From Impatiens glandulifera (lineage: Eukaryota; Streptophyta; Magnoliopsida; Ericales; Balsaminaceae): a stretch of DNA of 64,000 bases. Shown in pieces: positions 48,236-61,135 of the stretch. Numbering within the stretch: position 1 is the first letter of the stretch; the number at the start of each line of letters is the position of its first letter. Below the pieces are notes generated by a model. It saw nothing but the letters and a program-made list of their open reading frames with translations. It searched no databases and was not told the DNA's origin. The position numbers were made by a program, and so were the translations under genes. The stretch covers positions 3,398,389-3,462,388 of the forward strand of contig NC_061864.1 of the NCBI RefSeq assembly GCF_907164915.1, given 5' to 3'.

Positions 48236-50002
48236 ATGAATTCCATTGATTTGTTTTCATCACTTGATGCTGTTAGCTCTTCATCAATAGCAGGATCATT
48301 ATTTTTTATAGTATTAATGTTCCTCTATTATTATTTCATCTTTCTTGGTGGTGCCGGAGCTCAACATAGGCTTAATAAACCGCCAGAACCGAGCGGAGCC
48401 TGGCCTGTGCTGGGTCACCTCCTTCTTCTCCAAGGTCCCAAACTTTTCCACTTAGCACTGTCTGACATGGCCGACAAATATGGTCCAATTTTCAGCATCC
48501 GTCTTGGACTTCACCAGTCCATTGTGGTTAGCGATTGGGAATTAGCCAAAGAACTATCCACCACTCACGACATTGCCGTGGCATCGCGTCCTCAATTGCT
48601 AGCAGGAAAGCACTTGGGATACAACTATGCCATGTTTGGCCTTTCTCCATACGGCTCATACTGGCGGGTAATTCGAAAATTTGCGATGTTGGAGTTGTTA
48701 TCTATGCATCGACTGAACTTGCTCGGGCACATAAGGGTCTTTGAGATAAAATCGTCAATTCAACAACTTTATAAGCTATGGGTGGATAAAGGAGATGGCA
48801 ACTTGAATTTGACTACTGGTTTTGGTATTGATGGTGTCATGGTGGAGATGAGGCAATGGATATTAGACTTGACAACAAACGTGATCTTTAGAATGATTTA
48901 TGGGAAAAGATATTCTGGGGGTTGTGTTGACATGGATGAAGCTCGAAAGTGTCAAAGAATTTTACAGAAGATCATGCATCTATTTGGTTTAAATTTGGTT
49001 GGGGACATGATACCCTGGCTTCGGTGGTTAGATATAGGAGGTCACGAAAATGCCATGAAAGAAACATCAAAAGAATACGACAATCTCTTGGAGGGGTGGC
49101 TAGAAGAGCACCATGCTCGGCGGAGGGGACATAACGGTTCAGGCAAGGATGATCGCGATTTTATGGACGTGATGATCTCAATGCTTAAAGCTGCAGATAT
49201 AGAGGGTTATGATGCTAATACCATTAACAAATCTACCTGCTTGGTATATCATTTGTGGTTATATATAATTAAGTTATTTAAAATGGTTCCTATTTAATTT
49301 TGATCAATAACTATAACTATAACGATGATGTGATGTGTGGTTATACAGAATATGAATCTTGGGGGAGTAGACACCACCGCCACCATGCTTACATGGACTC
49401 TTTGCTTACTCATGAATCATCCCAATGTGTTGATGAAGGTTGAGGAAGAGTTGGACATCCATGTGGGCAAAGGAAGGCTCGTGGAGGAGTCTGATATTCC
49501 CAACTTGGTATACCTCCAAGCTGTCATCAAAGAATCGCTAAGGCTATACCCACCGGCTCCACTAGGAGCCCCAAGAGAAGTCACACGAGATTGTGTGGTA
49601 GGTGGCTATCACGTGGCGGCAGGGACAAGGCTCTTTTTAAATGTTTGGAAACTCCAACGCGATCCTAAGATATGTTCGGAGCCGTTAGAGTTTAAGCCAG
49701 AGAGATTCATGACTACCCATAACAACATAGATGTCCGAGGCCTGAATTTTGAGCTGATTCCTTTTGGTGCTGGTAGGAGAGTGTGCCCTGGAATAAACTT
49801 TTCCATGCAAATTGGGCACTTGGTCATAGCTAGCTTGTTGCAGTCTTTTAAGCTCTCGAATCCTCATGATCACAATGAACCTGTAGATATGACTGCTATC
49901 GAAGGATTGACAATATCAAAAGCTACCCCTCTTGAAGTTATCATCACTCCGAAGCTTTCTAGTGATGTTTATGCATGGAACTCCTCTGGGGGATCAGGTT
50001 AA
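48236..50002 (+). CDS. Gene 5: CYP82-family cytochrome P450 (two exons)
   Basis: Exons 48236-49243 and 49349-50002 with a 105-bp phase-0 intron; 553 residues, the longest of the array. Anchor about 18-38 (includes YYYFIFLGG), Pro hinge 49-60, helix-C WRVIR 143-147, GGVDTT 341-346, ESLR 398-401, FKPERF 451-456, heme Cys 482 in FGAGRRVCPG. It is the closest sister of gene 4 and shares its loop, short intron and WNSSGGSG tail. The oddest residue is Cys at position 445 (codon TGT, 49673-49675), where the siblings have the conserved Trp of the DPKIW segment ahead of the PERF motif. This might weaken the fold or tune the substrate side of the protein. Otherwise all motifs are intact, and the promoter is of the common type, so expression and activity are plausible. 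Confidence 0.93.
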
Positions 50003-51911
<1,909 letters not shown>

Positions 51912-53971
51912 ATGATTTCCATGGATGTCTCCTCAATTGATCTTGTTAGCTCTTCTATAATAGCAGCAGGAGTACTATTATTATATTTTATAGTAATATC
52001 CTTCTTAAATGGACACCTATTCCCAATTCTCAATGTTGGAGCTCATCCTACACTTAAAAAGCCGCCGGAACCAAGCGGAGCATGGCCTGTGCTGGGTCAC
52101 CTCCGTCTTCTTCGAGGTCCCAAACCTTTCCACATAACATTGTCTGAGATGGCAGACAAATATGGCCCAATTTTCAGCATCCGTCTTGGACTTCGCCGGG
52201 CAATTGTGGTTAGCAATTGGGAGTTGGCCAAAGAACTGTCCACCACTCACGACCTAGCCGTGGCATCACGTCCTCAAATGCTAGCAGCAAAGTACTTGGG
52301 GTACAACTATGCCATGTTCGCTTTCTCCCCCTACGGGTCGTATTGGCGTGAGATTCGAAAATTTGTATCCTTGGAATTGTTGTCTGCTCGTCGCCTCAAC
52401 TTGCTCGAGCACATAAGGGTGTCCGAGACAAGAGCGTCAATCCAACGACTCTATAAGTTGTGGGCGGATAAAAGAGATGACTTCACTTTGAACACTCATA
52501 CTAGTGGTGTCTTGGTGGAGATGAGGAGATGGATATCGGACTTGACCACAAACGTGATCTTTATGATGATCTTTGGAAAAAGATATTCGGGGGATGATCT
52601 TGATAAGGAGGAAGCTCGAAAGTGTCAAATGATTTTTAAAAAGTTCACATATTTGTTTGGTGCAAATGTGATGGGAGACATGATACCATGGCTCCGATGG
52701 TTAGATATAGGAAGTCACGAAAAATCCATGAAAGAAACTTCAAAAGAATATGATAATCTTTTGAGGCAGTGGCTAGAAGAGCACCATGATAGACAGATGG
52801 ACAGTAAAGCTCAAGGCAAGGGGGTCGAACAAGATTTTATGGATGTGATGATTTCAATGCTTAAAGATGCAAATATAGATGGTTACGACGCTGATACCAT
52901 TAACAAAGCAACATGTTCGGTATGCCCTAATACTTTTCTAATCATATTTATATAAAATTATTAAGCAAAAAATACATATAAAAAACACTCTCTTCTGCTA
53001 AAATATAATTGAAAGGTTAAATAAATCATTCCATTAGTGTATTTAAAATAAGTATGAAATGTTTTTATACAAATTTGTCAAAATTTATAAATGTAGAGAG
53101 AAAGGAGTTAGATACTTTAATTTTGTTTATGAAGATTATTTTTTTTTAACTAGATATTTTCAGTAAACAACTGTTAACATAAATGATATGTCAAAAAATT
53201 ACACACTAATTCAGTTTATATAAAAGTTATGAATCAAACAAAACAAACAAACATAACAAGGGAAATTATAAAGAATTTTATAATTAAGCTGAATCAAACT
53301 ACGCTGATGTTTTGAACTTTTTGATAAAAATTACATGGTTTTTATAGATTTTGAATATTGGAGGAGCAGAATCCACAGCCTCCATGATTACATGGACTAT
53401 TTGTTTACTCATGAACCACCACCATGTGTTGAGGAAGGTTGAAGAGGAGTTGGACATATTTGTGGGCAAAGGAAGGATTGTGGAGGAGTCTGATATTCCC
53501 AACTTAGTATACCTCCAAGCTGTTATCAAAGAGGCATTAAGATTATACCCACCATCTCCACTAGGAGGACCAAGAGAAGTCACCCAAGATTGTGTTGTCG
53601 GCGGATATCATGTTGCTGCAGGGACAAGACTTTTCTTTAACGTATGGAAACTCCAACGCGATCCTAAGATATGGTCAGAACCACTAGAGTTTCAACCAGA
53701 TAGATTCATGACTACCCATAAAAATCTAGATGTTCGTGGCCGGAATTTTGAGTTGATTCCTTTTGGTAGTGGTAGAAGAGTGTGCCCTGGAATAAACTTT
53801 GGCATGCAAATGGGACACTTGGTCGTCGCTAGCTTGTTGCAATCTTTTCAGATTTCGAATCCTAACAATGAGCCTACAGATATGACTGTGATTGAAGGAT
53901 TGACAATATCCAAAGCTACCCCTCTTGAAATTATCATCACTCCCAAACTTTCAAACAATCTTTATATGTGA
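51912..53971 (+). CDS. Gene 6: CYP82-family cytochrome P450 (two exons)
   Basis: Exons 51912-52919 and 53348-53971; 428-bp phase-0 intron; 543 residues. I take ATG 51912 (context CAGCCATGATTTCC, as in the siblings) rather than the in-frame ATG at 51798, whose extra 38 residues would put a non-family segment before the anchor. Anchor about 12-33, Pro hinge 51-62, WREIR 145-149, GGAEST at 341-346, ExxR as EALR 398-401, FQPDRF (PDRF for PERF) 451-456, heme Cys 482. The first 70 codons and the promoter differ strongly from genes 1-3, sharing FLNGHLFPILNVGAH-type sequence with the relic at 823, while the rest of exon 1 is nearly identical to gene 3. It looks like a mosaic of an old 5' end and a homogenised body. 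Active enzyme likely; no TATA box of the common type is present. Confidence 0.93.
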
Positions 53972-55745
53972 CTCACTACATGAAGCTCAAAGGTGAAGGA
54001 CTCAAACTTTATACTTTAAAGTTGAAATGTGTGTTATAAATTGAAGTACTTTCATATTTATGTTATTATTTAGCTGAATTTGTAACTCTTTTTATGCTAC
54101 AACGATTCACATCTGCGCACTTTAAAATGAATTTATTTACGTATATATTCAACCTTAATGACACTTAACTTAGCATATAAGATGTGGCTAAGTAATAAGT
54201 TTTACCGAAACAAAAACTATCGTGATTATTGAAAACAGCAAAAGTTATATATATATATATATAATATTGCCTCAATAAAATAAGAAAAAAATATTATATA
54301 TATTAACATATAACTAATCATATTCAGATAATTATAATTTTCTTCAGAATTTAAAAGTTAAACTCCAAATTATGTTTAAAAATTGCAAAACTATAAACAA
54401 GAATAAAGGTGAAATATGTAAGTCTAGCTTATTAATTAATTCCTGTTCAATGACAAATCATATTCTAAAATAGCTAGGAAACTTCATAATTTTTTTTGAT
54501 ATATATAATAAATTATTTTCTCCATATTCATGAATTAAATAATAGTGATTACTCTTGTGTTTATCAACTAAACATTTTCATTTGTCTTACTCTGGTTGAT
54601 CATGTGGAATTTTAGTCTTGATTAATCTCCGAGACTTGGTTCGGTTTTGAATTATTCTAATAACAAAAAAAAAATCAATTATTACTTCACTCCCCCATTT
54701 ATTTCATCGAATCAATCCATTTATTCACTAAAATACATTTTATTTTAAATTATTATTTTTATTTTATTTATATTTGTCAAACCTTTTAAGTTTTTTTATA
54801 AGAAAAATAATTACACCACTTCAAAATCATCACCCATAATATTTTTTCTTTTTAAGATTATTTTAATAACTCAATCGAATTCGAAGAAGGCAAATAATGC
54901 ATTATAATTATAGCATTGTACACCTTATTGAAAAACTTAACAATTGCATCTTGATAAATACTCAAGGAGATTGAGCTACAACCAATGAACTAAATGGTGT
55001 TTTGTTATCTGTAATTTGATATTTGCCCTCACTTGTAAAACCTCATAACATTATGTTTTTTTAGGATTCTTGGAAAAGATCAATTTGAATTATTGAACCC
55101 ACTTTGAAGTGATGGTATTTAGCACCAAATACATTAGGTTAAGAGTTTAACATGCTATAGTGCACTAATCCTCCTCAATTTTGTATTATTTTTAACCATT
55201 TCAATCAGAAATACATTTTAAAGTGTTCATCATATCTTCTTCTTCAAAATTTCTCAGCAATTTTCTCAGCAATAAAGTCAATTAGTTGCTTATTTGATAG
55301 TTGAAATACTATAAATAAATATAAGAGTAGTTTTGTAAATTTCTCAGCAATAAAGTTAATTAGTTTTATACGTAGCAATATAAGAGTTTAAACTAATTAT
55401 TAATTTGAATTCATTGCAGATTCGAATTTTATTTCGTCACTGCTATATATAATATATGGTGCTTCAAGAATTCAAGGCGTTTATGGATGGTGATCATCAA
55501 CTACGTTAGTATTAATAACATTTTAAAATTTTCATTTGATATTTAAAATTTATAAAATACGTTTTTAGATTTAATAACTTTGTATTTAAGGTTTAATTTA
55601 ATAGTATGGAATAACAGAATTGATTATATTATTTTGTTCTAAGTTTATTTTAAATATATTTAATTTTACATTTAGTTAAATGTATTTATTTTAAATAATA
55701 TTAAAAATAATTAATTATAAATTATAATTATCAAACAATTTAAAA
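53972..55745. other. 3' flank of gene 6 and spacer
   Basis: The first 400 bp parallel the 3' flanks of genes 1-3 (GAATTTATTTACGTATATATTCAACCTT), with a TA tract near 54247-54264. From about 54500 on the DNA is AT-rich and unrelated to the array. A phrase TTTCTCAGCAA(T)AAAGT occurs several times near 55250-55360. No gene. Confidence 0.45.
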
Positions 55746-56086
55746 AATAAAATTTGTGACGGATAATTCAATAAATTAATTCGTGGGAAAATTTTCGTCG
55801 AAAAACCAGTTGAAAAAGTAAAAATAGGAAAATCCATTGCAAAAGTTTATGTTGAAAAAACCGTCGAAAAAAATAAACTGGAAAATTCGTCGAAACAATT
55901 TCCGTCGAAAAAATTAAATTGAAAAAACTGTCGCAAAATGTTTCCGACACACATTTCTCCGTCGGAGCATTAGCGACGCACATTTTTACAAAAAAAGTTT
56001 TTTATTGAAAATACCGTCACAAATCTTTTATTCGTCAGAAAATCCTTCAATAAATAACATCGCAAAAAGCCTGCATTCTTGTAGTG
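55746..56086. mobile_element. Terminal part of a CACTA-like element
   Basis: The right end TTCTTGTAGTG (56076-56086) is the classic inverse of CACTACAAGAA. The preceding 330 bp carry many copies of CCGTCGAAAAA/TTCGTCG and TTAGCGACGCA, the clustered subterminal repeats typical of CACTA elements. The other terminus was not found, so the element is truncated or its start lies in decayed sequence. Confidence 0.5.
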
Positions 56087-57548
56087 GAAGGACTAATATA
56101 TTCTCTATCGTCTTCAAATATTCTGCTTTGTTAGATCTAGAGACCATTTATTTCTAGGAATGAATACTAAGGTGGTTCATTAATATTATTATAATTCGCA
56201 AAAGAAACAAGACTTTATTGAGCTAGGATCAATATTGTTGATACAACCTATATTTGTTATTTTTTATAGTTTTATTTTATTAAATTTATGACAATTCATA
56301 TTGATTCACTGTATTGACTAAATTTAATTGTATCTTCAAGAAGCAATAATTTAGTAAAGAGAGACTCACTCCCCTCAAATTAAATGTTGAAAAATAAATA
56401 AATAAACAATTATTTTGCTAATTAGAAATGTTTCCCCCACAAGACTTGTATACATATACATAATACATGCATGATGTATATAGTCCTACAACTATTATAC
56501 AGCTCATTTGATATGTTTCTTTTAATTAAAATTTCTCACTTATTTTTTTTCCGGTAAATAGTAGTTTTTTCACTAAAATTTGCACGAATTTGCAGATTAG
56601 TCAATTTTGTTTCATGTTCAGTTAAAATAAGTATGAAATACATTTTCACTAATTTTACAAGTTAACACATTTTTTTAAAATGGTTAATTAAGATGTGAAA
56701 ACTCGAATTCATAATGATGAAAAAAAATAAGTTATTGTGCGTTCTTTTCTATGAGTCTATACTTTAATTTATAATGTTAGTGTAGTTTGTACATTATTAA
56801 TTTGTTTTTATAATCCTCTATTTTAGTTTCGCGTCAATAAGAGGGAGATATTTTCGACCCTTAAGGTCTTGAGTTCGAACGGGTTAAATGGTTCTGTTGT
56901 CCCTTATTTTTATTTTTTATTTCTTATATAAAATAGTTGTGTTGGAGCATGTGTGAATCACATTCCAATCCAATACTAACTCGCTTGTGTTTTTCGTAAA
57001 TTGGATTCCTTATTCTTATCCAGAATGTGCGTAAATCGATGGTGGAATTCTTTTAGTAAATGAAGCTTTATTCTTCAATGCTCTAACCACGAGCATATCA
57101 GTTTCGTTTCTTTTAGGGTATTTTTCAATCAGAGTAATTTTTTTTCTATTATTTTAGAAATTTATATTTTTTTAGTTTTATTGGATGACATTTTAATCAA
57201 TTAGATCTATAAGAGCACAGCCCCTAGTTTTGACTACAAAATAAATAACCAAATTATCAATAAGGGCTTTTATTAGGCTGATTGAGATTTAAGGTATATT
57301 TTTTCAAATCTATCTTCTCATTTGAGGTTATTATTGTCAAAATAATAAAAACGAGATTCCGTTAATTTATTATCTACCTAACATTTATAAATAAATAGAT
57401 AAATAAAATATTTATATCACTAATTTAATTATCGATTTTCAGCGAATTAAGAATTTTTAAAAAACAAATCTGAAAGTAGTACAAATTTAAGAGAAAAAAT
57501 ATCAATTGTCAATTTTTTCATTCATCTAATAGCTCAATTTATCAATTA
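56087..57548. other. AT-rich spacer
   Basis: No gene. At 56826-56900 GCGTCAATAAGAGGGAG followed by GTCTTGAGTTCGAACGGG resembles the A and B boxes of a tRNA-derived SINE. Around 56940-57110 there is unidentified sequence with normal base composition. Confidence 0.4.
56826..56910 (+). repeat. Possible SINE fragment
   Basis: The B-box-like GAGTTCGAACGGG preceded by AGGTCTT, at a typical distance from an A-box-like segment, suggests a pol III-derived retroposon. Too little is preserved to be sure. Confidence 0.35.
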
Positions 57549-60500
57549 GGGTGTATTTGATGAAGGAGAATTGGCATTAGAATTCTAATTTCAATTCATG
57601 AGAATTGACATTGAATTACAATTCAATTCCTATGTTTGGAAAATTATAGAATTGTAATTCAATTCCAATTCTTATGTTTGGGAAGATGATATAATTGTAA
57701 TCCAATTCATATGTTTGTAAAATAAAATATCGGTTAAAAATTGTTAATTTCTTAAATATGTTTTCACGTTTTTGACACGTTTAACACGTTTTTGACATGT
57801 TTAACACGTTTAACACGTTCAACACGTTTTTGGCACGTTTAACATGTTTTTGACACGTTTAAACTCGTTTTTGACATGTTTAACACGTTTTCACACTTAA
57901 AACACATTTTCACATGTTTAACATGTTTTTTCACGTTTTTGATAGGTTTAACACGTTTTTGACATTTTTAATACGTTTAATATGTTTTTCACACGTTTTG
58001 ACAAGTTTAACACATTTTTACGTTTTTGGCATGTTTAACATGTTTAACACGTTTTTACACATTTAACATATTTTTCACATTTTTGGCACGTTAAACACGT
58101 TTTTGGTATGTTTAACACGTTTTTCACACATTTTTGACACGTTTAACATGTTTTTCATGTTTTGACACGTTTTCACGTTTTTGGTACATTTAACACGTTT
58201 TTGACATTTTTAACACGTTTAACACGTTTTCACACGTTTAATATGTTTTTTTCACGTTTTGGCACGTTAAACACGTTTTTGGCATGTTTAACACGTTTTT
58301 TACATGTTTTACATATTTTTGATATGTTTAACACGTTTTAGCACATTTTCACGTTTTTCACGTTTTTGGCACATTTAACACGTTTTTGACATTTTTAATA
58401 CGTTTAACATGTTTAACACATTTTTCACACGTTTAATATGTTTTCACGTTTTAGGCACGTTAAACACGTTTTTGGCATGTTTAACACGTTTTCACACGTT
58501 TTACACATTTTTTACACGTTTAACATGTTTTTCACGTTTTTGCACGTTTAACATGTTTTTTCACGTTTTTGGCACATTCAATACGTTTTTGACATTTTTA
58601 ATACGTTTAACATGTTTTTCACACGTTTTGATATGATTTACACATTTTTTACGTTTTTGGCACATTTAACACGTTTTTGATATTTTTAATAAGTTTAACA
58701 TGTTTAACACATTTTTCACATGTTTAATATATTTTTCACGTTTTTGGCACGTTAAACACGTTTTTGGCATGTTTAACACGTTTTTCACACGTTTTACACA
58801 TTTTTGACACGTTTAACACGTTTTTAAAATTATGCACGTTTTTCACGTTTAACACGTTTTTCACGTTTTTGGCACATTTAACACATTTTTGACATTTTTA
58901 ATATGTTTAACATGTTTTTCACATGTTTTGATATTATTAACACGTTTTTGGCACATTTAACATGTTTTTGACATTTTTAATACGTTTAACATGTTTAACA
59001 CGTTTAATATGTTTTTCACATTTTTGGCACGTTAAACACGTTTTTGGCATGTTTAACACATTTTCCACACGTTTTACACATTTTGACATGTTTTTCACAT
59101 TTGACACATTTTTCACGTTTTTGGCACATTTAACATAATTTTGACATTTTTAATACGTTTAACATATTTTCACACGTTTTGATATATATGATTAACACAT
59201 TTTTCACGTTTTTCATTTTTTTTGTACGTTTAACACGTTTTTGACATGTTTAACACGTTTAACATGTTTTCACACGTTTGATACATTTAACACATTTTTA
59301 GCACGTTTTACACATTTTACATGATTTTAACATATTTAACATGTTTTTGGTATATTTTAACACATTTTGACAAGTTTAGCACATTTTGGCACATTTAACA
59401 CGTTTTACACGTTTTTGGCATGTTTAACACATTTTTGGCATATTAAACACGTTTTAAACATGTCACAAGTCTGTTAAACGGGCCAAAACGTATTAAACAT
59501 GTCAAAATGTGGTAAATGTGGCAAAATTTATCAAACGTGTTAAACGTGCCAAAAATCTGTTAAACATATCAAAACGTGTTAAACGTGCCAAAAACGTGAA
59601 AAACGTGTTAAATATGTCAAAAATGTGTTTCACGTGCCAAAAACATGATAAACGTGTTTAATGTATTAAAAACGTGTTAAACGTGTCAAAAACGTAAAAA
59701 CGTGTTAAACATATAAAAAATGTGTTAAACGTGTCAAAAACATAAAAACGTGTTAAATGTATCAAAAATGTGTTAAACGTGCCATAACGTGGAAAACATG
59801 TTAAACGTGTCAAAAACATGTTAAATGTGTTAAAAATGTGTCAAACGTGTCAAAAATGTAAAAAATGTCAAACGTGAGAACAACGTGTTAAACATATTTA
59901 ATGAATGTGTTAATAATGTTTTAAACGTGTTAAAAATATGAAAACGTGTCAAAAACGTGTTAAACGTGCCAAAAATATGATAAACGTGTTTAATGTGTCA
60001 AAAACGTGTTAAACGTGTCAAAAACGTGAAAACGTGTTAAACGTGTCAAATATGCGAAAAACTTGTTAAACGTGTCAAAACGTGCAAAATGTGTCAAAAT
60101 GTGAAAAACGTGTTAAACGTGTCAAAAATATGTTAAAAACGTGAAAATCGTGTTAAACGTGTCGAAAACGTGAAAATTGTGTTAAACGTGTTGAATGTGT
60201 CGAGGACGTAAAAACGTGTTAAATGTATCAAAATGTGTTAAACGTGCCAAAAACGTATTAAACGGGCCAAAACATTAAATCATGTTAAACGTGTTAAAAA
60301 TGTGTTAAATATGTCAAAAACGTGTTGAAATGTGAAAATCGTGTTAAACGTGCCGAAAATCGTGTTAAATGTGTTAAAACGTGTTAAACGTGTCAAGGAC
60401 GTAAAAAACGTGTTAAATGTGTCAAAACGTGTTAAACGTGCTAAAAACATAAAACGTGCCAAAAACATGAAATCATGTTAAACGTGTTAAAAACGTGTTA

Positions 60501-60700
60501 AACGTATTTAATGTGTGAAAAACGTGTTAAATATGTCAAAAACGTGAAAAACGTGTTCATTTAGAATTACAATCCCGACCTAAATTGATTGGAATTGAGA
60601 ACTATCAAATTACAATATATTGAATTCCATTGGAATTCCAATTTCAATTCCAATTCCAATTCCAATTTGAATGCCAATTCCAGTGTTATCAAACACACCC
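57549..60700. mobile_element. Large foldback element, copy B
   Basis: About 3.15 kb. The left end is GGGTGTATTTGATGAAGG (preceded by ATTA) and the right end GTGTTATCAAACACACCC, good inverted repeats. Subterminal GAATTG/CAATTC blocks are shared with copy A. The left arm (about 57757-59460) is a dense array of CACGTTTTTGGCACGTTTAA-type phrases; the right arm (about 59470-60570) is built of the inverse (CGTGTTAAACGTGTCAAAAA). The centre, TTTTAAACATGTCACAAGT, is nearly the same as in copy A. Open frames inside are translations of the repeat, not genes. It lies about 430 bp upstream of gene 7. It is larger and better bounded than copy A. Confidence 0.85.
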
Positions 60701-60990
60701 ATTTCTACTTTATTTTTATATAATTTAATAAAAAAAAACAAAAACAAATATAACTTACTTAAAAATTCAAATAACTTTTTTCAGAAAACTCAATAAATCT
60801 CCAAATAACCCAATATCAAATAAGCTTGGCTAACATCTCACTAAAGAATAAACATATCTCTTAACAATAAATGATAAAGACTTGTAAACATATGCATGCG
60901 CGCCTGTCTATTAATAGTCCTAAAATTAGTTAAATGATAAGCATATATAAATCAAACCCAAATAAGTAAACTAGATTCGATAGCTTAGTT

Positions 60991-61073
<83 letters not shown>

Positions 61074-61135
61074 TCTAAGTTCATGAATCAAAACATCCAG
61101 CAGTCTTCCTAGTTTTCATATACAGTCTGATTTTC
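60701..61135. other. Promoter region of gene 7
   Basis: The region lies between the foldback element and the start codon. It holds about 290 bp of AT-rich DNA, a (TA)n array (60995-61072) and a 63-bp leader with no resemblance to the leaders of genes 1-5 beyond a GTTCATG phrase. No separate TATAAAA box is seen; the TA tract may fill that role. Confidence 0.5.
60995..61072. repeat. (TA)n microsatellite in the gene 7 promoter
   Basis: Pure TA tract of about 78 bp ending 63 bp before the ATG. Confidence 0.95.

Noticed and set aside
58409..60468. Open frames with Phe/Thr/Leu-rich repeats (also 31017-31244)
   Set aside because: The proteins are direct readings of the GTTTAACACGTTTTTG repeats and have no start context, domain or conservation.
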